Source: Pseudoalteromonas sp. '520P1 No. 423' (GTDB lineage: Bacteria; Pseudomonadota; Gammaproteobacteria; Enterobacterales; Alteromonadaceae). From it: a stretch of 64,000 bases of DNA. The notes beneath the pieces were generated by a model that was given only the letters and a program-made list of their open reading frames with translations, ran no database searches and was not told where the DNA came from. Below are positions 56,448-64,000 of the stretch, piece by piece. Position 1 is the first letter of the stretch. The number at the start of each line of letters is the position of its first letter. The stretch spans positions 2,046,001 to 2,110,000 of the forward strand of contig NZ_BBZB01000001.1 of assembly GCF_001269985.1 (NCBI RefSeq), given 5' to 3'. The translations under genes were made by a program, and so were the position numbers.

Positions 56448-57893
56448 ATGAAAAAAATAATACCAATCTTGCTATTAGGGCATACAAGTATCGTAAGCGC
56501 CAATTCTTCAATAATCTATCCTGACCAATTACAATTTGAAAATCTAGGGGCGGGATTATGCTCCACAGACAACAGGTTAATCACGCAATCTGAAGCGCAA
56601 ATCTACAGAAATGATATCGTTAATAAAATGGGAAAATGGCAAATCACAGGCCTAGCTGATGGCTGGGTCATTATGGGTTCAGGTTATGCTGGTGAAATAA
56701 AACGTGACACGGCTTGGCATTCTTTGTGTTACCCTAAAGATCCAATCAATGAAATTCCGGTATTGAGTGCGCTTAAAGTTTCACCTGGTAGTCAAAGCCA
56801 AATTGAATGGGATTTAGTAAATCAAAAAGATCAACTTATTATGCCTCTTTCATATTTAGCGCATTATATGGGGTTCGCATGGGTCGGTGGCAACCGTTCT
56901 ATTTATGTTGGTGAAGATATGGAAGTCATAAAATCTGGTTCTGGTTGGCAGATCAAAGGGTATAATGGCGGCAGTTGTTCTGGATATCGTTGTGATGAGA
57001 AAAGCACAATTAATGTTTCTAATTTTGAATATGTAATGGACACTGAATCATATAAGATAACTGGAGATGTCGTGTCTGCAGATAAAGAATTGATACGCAC
57101 AATCACAGTCCCTGCATTTAACGATACATCAGTTGAACAAATGTCAGTGGTTACAATCGAATATGATGCTTCAACTAATTGGTCAAAAACAAATGATTAC
57201 AGCATATCAGAGTCTGTCACTTTATCTAATACTTGGAAATCCCCCTCAGTTACTGGTGGATCTGATACGTCATTATCTGTGACGATATCAGCAAATCAAG
57301 CATGGGGAACAAGTAATGGCGGATCAGAAAGTGAAAGAGTTGTTGTCCAAGCCAGAACAAATATTCCAGCCAATACTAGCTTGAATGCAAAAGTTGATTT
57401 ATTTAAATCTTCTATCTCTTATCCGTATGAATTTGATGCTGATATTACCTATGATGTATCTATAGATGGGTTTATGCGTTGGAGTGGCAATGGCTTATTA
57501 AGTCATCCTGATAATAGACCTAATGAAAATGCGAACTTTGTAATTGGTCGTTGGGCCGGTCAAGAAAAAAGTATTCCATACCAATGGGAGCATAGATATA
57601 TTCCAGGTGAAAATAAAAAGTGGGATTGGCCTTGGATGATAGAGCAAACAAGTTTATCAACAATGCAATACTGGTTAAGTAACGTTTTAAGACCTAAAAA
57701 AACAACTTTAACTGGGCATTTTTATGCACAAAGTCAATTTGCTGGCAATATATATTTCGGTGATGAAAGTCCGTTAATTAATAATATAAGCGCTTTAAAT
57801 AATGAACAGTCAAATACTCAAACTGTTAAACAGCAGTTAGAAGATGCGGGTTTAAAAAATGTAGTGGTTAAAATTGAAATGATTGATTTATAG
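56448..57893 (+). CDS. Aerolysin-family beta-pore-forming toxin
   Basis: A 481-residue secreted protein, colinear with Aeromonas aerolysin (about 493). Signal peptide to about residue 18 (VSA). Domain 1 has IYPDQLQF, the region around LGAGLCSTD, and RNDIVNKMGKWQI. The aerolysin core includes SYLAHYMGFAWVGG, VGEDMEV, DASTNWSKTNDYS (transmembrane-hairpin flank), ISANQAWG and ISYPYEFDADITYD. The C-terminal region has VLRPKK and AQSQFAGNI. After FAGNIYFGDE the aerolysin activation loop normally carries a basic furin-type site; here it is INNISALNNEQSNTQTVKQQL with no polybasic site, so activation may need another protease. It is single, with its own terminator. Confidence 0.93.
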   Translation: MKKIIPILLLGHTSIVSANSSIIYPDQLQFENLGAGLCSTDNRLITQSEAQIYRNDIVNKMGKWQITGLADGWVIMGSGYAGEIKRDTAWHSLCYPKDPINEIPVLSALKVSPGSQSQIEWDLVNQKDQLIMPLSYLAHYMGFAWVGGNRSIYVGEDMEVIKSGSGWQIKGYNGGSCSGYRCDEKSTINVSNFEYVMDTESYKITGDVVSADKELIRTITVPAFNDTSVEQMSVVTIEYDASTNWSKTNDYSISESVTLSNTWKSPSVTGGSDTSLSVTISANQAWGTSNGGSESERVVVQARTNIPANTSLNAKVDLFKSSISYPYEFDADITYDVSIDGFMRWSGNGLLSHPDNRPNENANFVIGRWAGQEKSIPYQWEHRYIPGENKKWDWPWMIEQTSLSTMQYWLSNVLRPKKTTLTGHFYAQSQFAGNIYFGDESPLINNISALNNEQSNTQTVKQQLEDAGLKNVVVKIEMIDL

Positions 57894-57900
57894 TTAAATC

Positions 57901-57938
57901 AACACTGGGTTCACATTTAAGAGCGGACCCAGTGTTTT
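57901..57938 (+). terminator. Terminator of the aerolysin-like gene
   Basis: AACACTGGGT (57901-57910) pairs with ACCCAGTGTT (57927-57936), followed by TTAG. It lies between convergent genes. Confidence 0.8.
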
Positions 57939-57946
57939 AGTGGTAT

Positions 57947-58873
57947 TTAAAAATCTAAGATCTCAATATGACTGTCAATATTATCTTTTAAATGTTTTAA
58001 CGTTTCTTGATTTTGAGTGGATAGATAACAGACTTTTAATCCTTCATTTAAATAGTGTTTAAACTGATCATAATTATTATAATTTCTTACTTCACGTTCT
58101 GCATCACGGCGAACTAACTCGATAATATCATCACCTATATCAGTATCATAAATCGCTATATCTGACTTTTGCATGTGTCGTAATGTGCCCATTGTTAGCT
58201 TGTCTGGGTGATCAGGTGTATTAATAATATATAACTCAGCAGGAGAGGCGATATTGGTTGTTTGATCTATCAAAGTTTCAAAAAGCTCTGGTAGAGAACT
58301 GGTATTCTCACTTTTGCTTGATGAGAAGAAGCTTTCCCAAAAAGTGCGTCTTTTAGACACATTATCAAGTTTATCTTTTACTTGTTGGCGTTTTGAGCCT
58401 GCAAATGACGCGATTGCACCTAAATTTTGTGGGATCAGTGTTTCTAACTTGGCTCGCCAGTAACGCAGCAATACTGGAGATTTTCCTTCACTAGACATCG
58501 CAAATGTCATTGGTGTTCTGTCAACAATCGATGGAGTAATAAAATGACAAAGATCTGGACTATCAACTACATTTGCTAACACTTTAGCCATTTTAGCATC
58601 TTCATTGATTTGTTGATTAAGTTGCGCATTTTCAGTTGCAACGAAAACTAATTGTTTGTCATTTAGTAATGATTTTTCATAGAGACCATTAATGTATTCT
58701 ATTTTATTTGTTTTTGCTAAATGTGTCAGGCTCGTTGATAAGTCGGGGGAAACAACGGTTAATTTAGCAGGGCATTTGAGCATAAGCTCAACTTTTCTAG
58801 TCGCAACTTCACCGCCACCTACGACTAATACATTTAATTGTTCGCCATCTAGAAAAATAGGGAAATATTGCAC
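57947..58873 (-). CDS. Siroheme synthase, precorrin-2 dehydrogenase/ferrochelatase part with cut-down SUMT-like tail
   Basis: A 308-residue protein. The N-terminal two thirds are CysG/Met8-type: MQYFPIFLDGEQLNVLVVGGGEVA (NAD-binding, described here by its ends), HFITPSIVDRTPMTFAMSSEGKSPVLLRYWR shortened to its recognisable SSEGKSPVL, and LRYWRAKLE. The tail starts like a methyltransferase domain (ELYIINTPDHPDKLTMGTLR, DIAIYDTDIGDDIIELVRRDA) but stops after about 90 residues, where CysG (457) would continue, and the GxGPGD motif is lost (NTPDHPD). So it should make siroheme from precorrin-2 but not precorrin-2 itself. It lies beside a heme-d1 protein fragment, which fits siroheme as a heme-d1 precursor. 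Confidence 0.82.
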   Translation of the reverse strand: MQYFPIFLDGEQLNVLVVGGGEVATRKVELMLKCPAKLTVVSPDLSTSLTHLAKTNKIEYINGLYEKSLLNDKQLVFVATENAQLNQQINEDAKMAKVLANVVDSPDLCHFITPSIVDRTPMTFAMSSEGKSPVLLRYWRAKLETLIPQNLGAIASFAGSKRQQVKDKLDNVSKRRTFWESFFSSSKSENTSSLPELFETLIDQTTNIASPAELYIINTPDHPDKLTMGTLRHMQKSDIAIYDTDIGDDIIELVRRDAEREVRNYNNYDQFKHYLNEGLKVCYLSTQNQETLKHLKDNIDSHIEILDF

Positions 58874-58929
58874 ACAAATTCCTTGGTAATTTAGCTCGGT
58901 TTGCTTAAATGCAACAAACCGAGATATTT

Positions 58930-59151
58930 TTAATGGCTAGTGCCACGTTCGTAATGTGTTTTGTTATATACATTGTACTTACCAGAAGGTTTTTTCATAG
59001 GTAAACGTTTAATTTCTTCCAATGTATTAGCATCATACACGATCATAGCGCCCTCGTTGTGCCAAATTCTTAATAAAACGTATTTTCCATCTTTAGTAAA
59101 CTCAACATGAGCTGCTGTTTTTCCTGAATATTTTGGGTTGTAAAATACCAT
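58930..59151 (-). pseudogene. C-terminal fragment of a cytochrome-cd1/NirF-like heme d1 protein
   Basis: Only the last 73 residues of a beta-propeller remain: YSGKTAAHVEFTKDGKYVLL, MIVYDANTLEEIKRLPMKKPSGKYNV (blade repeats), and the C-terminal RGTSH. These are typical of the heme-d1 domain proteins of denitrifiers (NirS/NirN/NirF group). The upstream part is cut off at about 59152, where IS5-type transposase sequence begins. It lies next to the siroheme synthase, as in nir clusters. Which of the three proteins it was cannot be decided. Confidence 0.6.
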
Positions 59152-59152
59152 T

Positions 59153-59725
59153 TATCGCCGTTTTCTTCTTTGGTCAAGAAAAGGCATATTAATGAGACTG
59201 TTCAAAATGTTAGCACAAGATACTGATACAGAATGGGAATTTATTGATGGTAGTTATGTTAAAGCACACCAACACAGTACAGGTGCTGCATCTAAACACG
59301 AGCAAGCGATAGCATTAAGTCGTGGTGGTAATATCAGTAAAATTCATTTAGCTGTTGATAGTTATGGTTTAGCGATTGAATTTATTATTACAGATGGTGA
59401 TGTTCATGATAGTAAAGTAGCAAATGAGTTGATTGAATTATTGCCTCAAAGTGCTCTTGTTATCGCTGATAAAGGCTATGATAGTGCTGCTATTAGAAAT
59501 AAAGTACGAGAGAGAAATTAAAGCCCTGTCATCCCCAGAAAGCAAAACTTAAAAACAGGTAATGGTGATATAGATTGGTGTTTATATACATATAGGCACT
59601 TAGTTGAAAATGCATTTGCAAGACTGAAACACTTGCGTGCTATAGCGACAAGATATGATAAATTGAAGTTGCAGTTTGAAAGTATGTTAGCACTCGCGTG
59701 TGTAATGATTTGGCTTCCAATGTGA
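59153..59725 (+). pseudogene. IS5-family transposase relic
   Basis: The frame begins inside the gene (YRRFLLWSRKGILMRLF at 59153) and runs through the DDE region: FIDGSYVKAHQH, HLAVDSYG, VIADKGYDSAAIR and, after an in-frame TAA (59519-59521), SPVIPRKQN, LYTYRHLVENAFARLK and IATRYDKLKLQFESM. The first 80 or more residues are missing and no matching terminal inverted repeats were found. It abuts the heme-d1 fragment, so the junction marks an old insertion followed by deletion. Confidence 0.85.
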
Positions 59726-60169
59726 AAGATCAACAGCCCCTAGTGAATTTAGTGGAATATGGCATATATAGAAGAATAAATTATAAAAATAGGTTCAAAC
59801 TTAAACATATAAATTAGAAATAAAACATTGTAAATATATTGAGTTACTAACATAACTAATTAATAGTAAATAATTATATTTTAAAATCTATTAATGAATC
59901 TTAAATTACCTAGTACATTTAATAACATTGTAAATCCAATAACTTTCTCGTTTTAAATTTATATTATTGAATTGCTTCATAGGCAAACATTAGTCCTTTA
60001 AAATGGATTTTAGGGACTATTTATTAATGATTAAAGAAAGCTTAGTTCTAGCCCTGTAATCGATTATAGGAGAATCGTATTAGAAAAAATTTTAAGCCGA
60101 GTTTATAAGTTTAGGTACATTATAATTAAAGGTATTTATTATTAAGAAAACAAAAATTGTTATTTAATC
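59726..60169. other. AT-rich gap with one hairpin
   Basis: No ORF. TAGTCCTTTAAAAT (59991-60004) and ATTTTAGGGACTA (60007-60019) can pair as a long imperfect hairpin. The left 42-bp repeat of the element starts at 60153. Confidence 0.5.
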
Positions 60170-60194
60170 ATGTGTATGCCAAGAACAGAATATA
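60153..60194 (+). repeat. Left copy of a 42-bp direct repeat (possible att site)
   Basis: AAAATTGTTATTTAA then ATGTGTATG then CAAGA and CAGAATATA, matching the right copy (63452-63493) at about 38 of 42 positions. Both copies include an ATGTGTATG start-like word. Confidence 0.55.
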
Positions 60195-61174
60195 ATAAAA
60201 TATCTGAAAAACTGCTCAATGATATTGATCCTCAGTTACAAGCCAAAGAAGAAAAAATTCAAAAAGAAATACTTGAAACCTAAAAAACTTAAAAACAAAT
60301 GGTCGACGATTTTTATATTTTTATAAATGAAAATTGGGCTGATACCACAATCAAAGGGTCAGTTCTGATCTTAAATCGCAATTTACTACCTTATATAAGT
60401 GATGAACTACTTCCTTTTGATTTTGATATTGATCAAGCCAGAGAAATAATTTACAGGGTTTATAATAGAGGGGCGCAAGAGCAAGCAAGATTGTTACGAA
60501 GCATCATAATGTCATTGTTCAAGTTCGCAATTGATTTTGATAATTCACCAGAGCAATATAAAAAACCCGATGTGTATGGAGTAAAAATAAATCCTGTTCG
60601 CGACATTGCATTTAAAACCCCTGAAAATGTATGTGATCGTTGGTTAGATGAAGAAGAAATTTATAAATTATGGCACGCTACAAACATACCTTTACAAACA
60701 CATAACTTTTTAAAGCTCTCACTTTGCCTAGCTGGTCAAAGGGTAATGGAGCTTTATCACTCTAAAGCCGAGGAATTTATTTTTGACGAAGAAATAGGAA
60801 ATACATTTACTATTCCAAAATCACGAGTAAAAATTAAAAGGCGTGGTGAACATTTAATACCTATAAGCCATTTAGCCGAACCCATAATTAAATCTCTTAT
60901 TTTAAATCTTGGTACAACAGGTTATTTATTTCCGCACAGAGATAAAGCCGACGAACCTGCTCACATTTCAACTTTAAGAATGGCGACTCAAAGATGGTGT
61001 AAAAATAATAACTTTAAATTATTTACTCCTAGAGATATGCGGAGAACATGTAAAACATTAATGGGTAAAGCAGGTATCAGCAAAATAGAAAGAGACATAC
61101 TTCAGCAACGGGATAAAGGTGACGTATCAACATTACATTATGATAGATATGATTATATAAAAGAAAAAAAATAG
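60170..61174 (+). pseudogene. Tyrosine recombinase, N terminus cut off by two stops
   Basis: The open part (60299-61174, 291 residues) is a phage/P4-type integrase: GQRVMELYHSKA (first Arg), PRDMRRTCKTLMG (DxxR box) and YDRYDY (Tyr nucleophile). Upstream in the same frame from ATG 60170 is MCMPRTEYNKISEKLL ... KEILET, then TAA (60281-60283) and TAA (60290-60292), then KQMVDDFY. The N-terminal segment is coding-like and belongs to the protein, so full-length enzyme needs both stops removed. A shorter protein from 60299 could keep the catalytic domain. It is the only integrase here. Confidence 0.65.
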
Positions 61175-61482
61175 CGATGGATATATGGACACAGTATTTA
61201 GAAATTATTTTAAAATTAAATAAAAATTAACGATTTAATTTTTTTGTACAAAAAAACGTTTAATTGGTTTTATATTGAGCAAATTAATAATTGCATTTTT
61301 AATAACAATTAAATCACAATAAATAAAACACAATATTTCTGCATTATGAAAATGTTTCCTGGACATGAAGCATACCAATCAAATACTCAGTAGTTTAATA
61401 AGGATATTACTACTGAGTATTTATACAGTTTTTTTGCATTTTAGGTATACAAAAAGTAAATTGTATCTTTACTAAAATTTAA
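61175..61482. other. Gap after the integrase with a strong hairpin
   Basis: AT-rich, no ORF. AAATACTCAGTAGT (61381-61394) and ACTACTGAGTATTT (61409-61422) are a perfect 14-bp inverted repeat, and seven T residues start at 61430, so it may be a terminator. Confidence 0.6.
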
Positions 61483-61755
61483 ATGGATCGAGTAAAGATG
61501 GAAATTTCAAATAACAACATTAAACAGTATCAAAAAATCGAACCTGTTAAGGTTGAACAGAAACAACCAAAAGAAGATCAAAGTGAAAAACTACAAGTTT
61601 TAAAAAATGACACTTTAACTTTGAGTGTTTCTGCTCAAAAAATAAATAGTGAAATTTTAACTTACGGTGCTGGTAATGGCGGGGGAGCTGAACCACCAAA
61701 AGTCAGTCCTCAAAATGGCGGTGGTGTTGAGCCACCTCAAGCAGAGAGTAATTAG
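61483..61755 (+). CDS. Small hypothetical peptide with repeated GGG-x-EPP tail
   Basis: A 90-residue ORF, or 85 from ATG at 61498, which is preceded by GGATCGAGTAAAG. The first 60 residues are polar and charged; the last 25 repeat NGGGAEPPK / NGGGVEPPQ. There is no signal peptide. It is followed 3 bases later by a 34-residue hydrophobic ORF, so the two may be coupled. It resembles no family I know; the repeated Gly/Pro tail could be a flexible linker or a peptide-type core. Confidence 0.5.
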   Translation: MDRVKMEISNNNIKQYQKIEPVKVEQKQPKEDQSEKLQVLKNDTLTLSVSAQKINSEILTYGAGNGGGAEPPKVSPQNGGGVEPPQAESN

Positions 61756-61758
61756 AAT

Positions 61759-61863
61759 ATGTATGCTGATTTTTTTGTATTACTTGGCTGGCTTATTAAA
61801 GCTTTAGAGGTAACTGTTTTGATAGCTATTATATTATTAGCTTATCAAATAACTGTACGCTAG
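61759..61863 (+). CDS. Tiny hydrophobic ORF
   Basis: A 34-residue frame, MYADFFVLLGWLIKAL then EVTVLIAIILLAYQITVR, which is one long membrane helix. It begins 3 bases after the stop of the peptide ORF upstream. Only this spacing and the hydrophobicity support it. Confidence 0.35.
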   Translation: MYADFFVLLGWLIKALEVTVLIAIILLAYQITVR

Positions 61864-61964
61864 GGGCTATAGGCGCTGCCGAGGAGTTAAAGCTAATTAA
61901 GCTAGGTTTTAACAAAGATAAAATTGATGATCTTAAACAAGGTAAAAAGATCATCTTTGAAGAT

Positions 61965-62399
61965 GTGATTGTAAAGGTCGTTAATGGAGAATTGACCATT
62001 TTAGAAGGTCAAACATTAATTGATGAAGAAAAACGCTTAGATATTGAATGGACAGCCCAAATGAATGCATTGAAAGCAATTCCCCCTAGGGTAATGACAT
62101 TTGATCATACTGAAAGAGATAAGATTGATAGATTTACATTGAATGACAAATGGAGAAGGTCCGGCTTTTCAATTTACATGATGAATTCAGATGATTGGGC
62201 TCAGGCTAAAGAGTTGATTGAGTTGAGTTATAGCTATGCAAACATTGATGGCCGCGAAAAAATATCACCAACAATAAAAGAGCATAAAGATTTTTATCAT
62301 GCTGACATCATTGGTGATAGAGATTTAGCTATGTTGGTGCTCAGTGGTGAAGCTTCATTGATGGACCAAATAGAACAAGATTTCTGGTTAGCTGCTTAG
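61965..62399 (+). CDS. Hypothetical protein, N terminus unclear
   Basis: A 144-residue frame from GTG at 61965. The frame is open and protein-like further upstream, back to about 61870 (EELKLIKLGF ... KQGKKIIFEDV), but no ATG, GTG or TTG lies there, so the gene is either started at a rare codon or has lost its 5' end. The rest is helical and acidic (DEEKRLDIEWTAQMNAL, DWAQAKELIELSY, HADIIGDRDLAML). No family is recognised. It is cargo of the putative element. Confidence 0.45.
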   Translation: MIVKVVNGELTILEGQTLIDEEKRLDIEWTAQMNALKAIPPRVMTFDHTERDKIDRFTLNDKWRRSGFSIYMMNSDDWAQAKELIELSYSYANIDGREKISPTIKEHKDFYHADIIGDRDLAMLVLSGEASLMDQIEQDFWLAA

Positions 62400-62536
62400 T
62401 TAAGTATAGCTAATTCATTACTAGGAACGTTTCTAATTTATGCATATTTTCGTACCCAAAAGTGAGATATTGACTATTTACAACTTTTGTATTTTTTATA
62501 TACTATTTTTATTTAAACATAATTTAAGGATTGAAT

Positions 62537-62722
62537 ATGTTCGATGATTTTTTAGGGAAAAAAGTCCAAATCTCTACTGGTATTAATGGGGAGCTTAGAG
62601 AGTTTGGCTATACACTTGAGAGTTATGAAGGAATGGTTATCCACTTAACAGATGTTAATAATAATTCGAGGATAATTAATACAGCCAATGAAGACTTTTA
62701 TTGTATGGAACTTGAGTTGTGA
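62537..62722 (+). CDS. Small hypothetical protein
   Basis: A 61-residue protein; AAGGA lies seven bases before the ATG at 62537, so this start is preferred over TTG at 62531. It looks like a small all-beta fold (KKVQISTGI, FGYTLESYEGMVIHLTDVN, FYCMELEL), reminiscent of Sm- or SH3-like barrels. No family is recognised. Confidence 0.5.
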   Translation: MFDDFLGKKVQISTGINGELREFGYTLESYEGMVIHLTDVNNNSRIINTANEDFYCMELEL

Positions 62723-62742
62723 TCAATAAGAAAATTGAATAT

Positions 62743-62820
62743 TCAACTTAACTCGGGTGCTTGTCTATGAAAACGAATAGACTTAGTTACAACACCTTCG
62801 ATTTGAAATTCATCATTAGA
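62743..62820 (-). pseudogene. Possible 3' exon of a gene split by the group II intron
   Basis: Reading the minus strand before the intron end gives NDEFQIEGVVTKSIRFHR ... stop at 62745-62743. The EGVVT ending resembles the C terminus of S24 (LexA/UmuD-type) peptidases, but this is short and only suggestive. Confidence 0.3.
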
Positions 62821-62825
62821 AGAAA

Positions 62826-62884
62826 GGAGGTCTCTAACCTCCAGCCCCCACACCACCCATCATGCGGGTCCGCAATGGGCGGTT
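62826..62884 (-). ncRNA. Group II intron domains V and VI (3' end)
   Basis: On the minus strand a 34-nt hairpin at 62884-62851 has the shape of domain V: ACCGCCCAT / ATGGGTGGT with inner TGCGG / CCGCA. It is followed by GGAGGT-TAGAG-ACCTCC (62842-62826), like domain VI. It lies downstream of a maturase fragment, as expected. Confidence 0.7.
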
Positions 62885-63061
62885 CATCTCCCGTAATGAA
62901 TCTTTATCCAAACATCTCTTAATGATACGAGTCCTTGTTTAGCCAAAAAATCATTGTTGATCGCTATATTGATCCCTTTGGTTTTTGAGCTTCTACAAGG
63001 TCCCTTACTTGTGATGCAACATGAAATAGCTAAATACTCACTCCTAGTTTAATTAAACTTC

Positions 63062-63340
63062 TCACCTTTGTTCGTGCCTTTTGCCATTGACGCCAATAAC
63101 ACATACGCAATCGACGTCGTATCCAAGCATCAAGATCAACCGCGAGTTGTTAACATTGGCTATCAAAAAGTAATACCCCCAACCACGTAAAAATTGTGTG
63201 AGTTTATGAATTTGTAGTGTCATAGATATACCCCAATTACGATTGGTGAGCTTCCTGATTTTCTCTTTAAATAACTTTAAAGCATTGTCATGTATTTTCA
63301 CCTGTCCGTAAAGAAAGGTAAAACCGCACTTGAAACCCAC
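63062..63340 (-). pseudogene. Group II intron maturase, C-terminal fragment
   Basis: A 92-residue frame: ALKLFKEKIRKLTNRNWGISM and QIHKLTQFLRGWGYYF match the maturase (X) domain of group II intron proteins. The reverse-transcriptase domain is absent; the fragment ends at about 63340 where unrelated sequence begins. The C terminus (VCVIGVNGKRHEQR) looks shifted from the usual RRRLR...W..TR pattern. Confidence 0.75.
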
Positions 63341-63448
63341 GGCTACACCAAAACAGGTGCAGGGCCGCCAATTATAGATGCGGCATTTAAAGGTTATAAA
63401 GAAGCATCAAAAAGTTTAAAAGATAGTTTGAGGCCTATTGTCGGTTAA
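63328..63448 (+). pseudogene. 3' end of an unrecognised gene
   Basis: An open frame ending at the stop at 63446-63448 reads ALETHGYTKTGAGPPIIDAAF then KGYKEASKSLKDSLRPIVG. Its 5' part is lost at the intron-relic junction. The codons look protein-coding. The right 42-bp repeat starts 4 bases after the stop. Family not recognised. Confidence 0.35.
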
Positions 63449-63451
63449 ACT

Positions 63452-63493
63452 AAAATTGTTATTTAACTATGTGTATGACAAGATCAGAATATA
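63452..63493 (+). repeat. Right copy of the 42-bp direct repeat
   Basis: Same orientation as 60153-60194. It lies directly after a gene 3' end, a position often used by tyrosine integrases. Confidence 0.55.
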
Positions 63494-63606
63494 GTTTAAT
63501 TTTTCCATGCTTAAAGAATCTTAACTGGTACCACATATGAGACCATTTAATTGATTTTCATTTTATTTTAAGCTTAACTAATTGTAATTTAGAAGGTTTT
63601 AGTTTT

Positions 63607-64000
63607 ATGTGCGAGCTTTTAGGCATGTCTGCAAATGTACCAACAGACATTTGTTTTAGTTTCTCTGGTCTTTTAGAGAGAGGCGGTAATACAGGACCTC
63701 ATAAAGATGGCTGGGGTATTACCTTTTACGAAGGCAAAGGCTGTCGTACATTTAAAGATCCATTGCCTAGTTGTGAATCTGAAATCGCAAAATTGGTAAA
63801 GCATTATCCAATTAAAAGTCGTTCTGTAATAAGTCATATACGTCAAGGTAATCGAGGTGAAGTATGTTTAGAAAATACTCATCCATTTACTAGAGAACTT
63901 TGGGGTAAAGAAATCACCTATGCTCACAATGGTCAATTATCTGGTTACGATGATTTAAATCCTGAATTTTATCAACCAGTGGGTGATACTGATAGTGAAT
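63607..64000 (+). CDS. Class II glutamine amidotransferase (YafJ-like), N-terminal part
   Basis: The gene runs off the window end; 131 residues are seen. MCEL puts the catalytic Cys at position 2. The glutaminase blocks are [37 protein letters not shown] and [10 protein letters not shown], as in the YafJ/DUG3-like class II amidotransferase group. AGAAGG precedes the ATG. The synthase partner or acceptor domain is not visible. Confidence 0.88.
   Translation, partial: MCELLGMSANVPTDICFSFSGLLERGGNTGPHKDGWGITFYEGKGCRTFKDPLPSCESEIAKLVKHYPIKSRSVISHIRQGNRGEVCLENTHPFTRELWGKEITYAHNGQLSGYDDLNPEFYQPVGDTDSE

Noticed and set aside
59153..60152. Complete IS5 element with terminal inverted repeats
   Set aside because: The transposase lacks its N terminus, and no matching inverted repeats or target duplication were found around it.
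16752..60292. Stop-codon reassignment (TAA or TAG read as an amino acid)
   Set aside because: Intact housekeeping genes use TAA and TAG as terminal stops, and the interrupted genes also carry frameshifts and deletions, so ordinary decay is simpler.

Overview
The window looks like chromosomal DNA of a marine gammaproteobacterium of the Alteromonadales (Pseudoalteromonas/Colwellia/Psychrosphaera-like). It is AT-rich by eye. It carries families typical of that order (DUF3301, DUF3549, DUF3192, DUF2310, TIGR03503, TonB-dependent receptors) and the csrB-truC-flavodoxin neighbourhood known from enterics, Vibrio and Shewanella. No species is claimed.

Layout. 1-4.5 kb: a tightly overlapping sugar operon (GPH transporter, GH94 phosphorylase, gluconokinase, CBM9-like secreted protein) that fits uptake and phosphorolysis of cellobionate or a related glucosyl-gluconate. 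4.6-16.5 kb: mostly housekeeping genes (HU-like protein, acetyltransferase, coiled-coil protein, metG, mrp, dcd, an EAL phosphodiesterase with a dead GGDEF domain, a DTW-domain tRNA enzyme, an Hpt protein, DUF2310). 16.5-24.7 kb: an interrupted DUF2789 gene, a GNAT gene, a long csrB-type RNA containing a 124-bp tandem duplication, DUF3301/DUF3549, truC, a flavodoxin, a decayed metallo-hydrolase, rnhA and dnaQ divergent, and TIGR03503. 24.7-25.6 kb: seven identical tRNA-Asp genes behind one strong promoter. 25.9-32.6 kb: a broken membrane gene plus XRE regulator, an ABC/AttH/PepSY operon, and a TPR-TonB protein. 32.6-45.6 kb: DUF2339, a decayed BaeRS-like two-component system, a sulfotransferase, miaE, a thiolase-like protein, a Fur-boxed siderophore receptor, a cyclase relic, a PIG-L deacetylase and a YajD-type HNH protein. 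45.6-57.9 kb: tag-like glycosylase, a very short CDGSH protein, a PCP-like protein whose nucleophile Cys appears to be Ser, a DUF5916 pseudogene, a MATE transporter with a start-site hairpin, cold-shock protein, fadE, a LysR regulator and an aerolysin-type pore-forming toxin. 57.9-64 kb: a siroheme synthase beside a cut-off heme-d1 protein fragment, an IS5-type transposase relic, a possible small integrative element (tyrosine integrase, unknown cargo, group II intron relic, flanked by roughly 42-bp imperfect direct repeats), and the start of a class II glutamine amidotransferase.

Two themes stand out. Gene decay is unusually dense: at least ten loci carry in-frame stops, frameshifts or internal deletions, and they include signalling, regulation and mobile DNA. 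Several intergenic regions are strongly structured as RNA or DNA: the csrB RNA, two nested inverted repeats, a Shine-Dalgarno hairpin and a palindromic operator-like site. All family assignments come from reading the protein and nucleotide sequence by eye; no database search was run.
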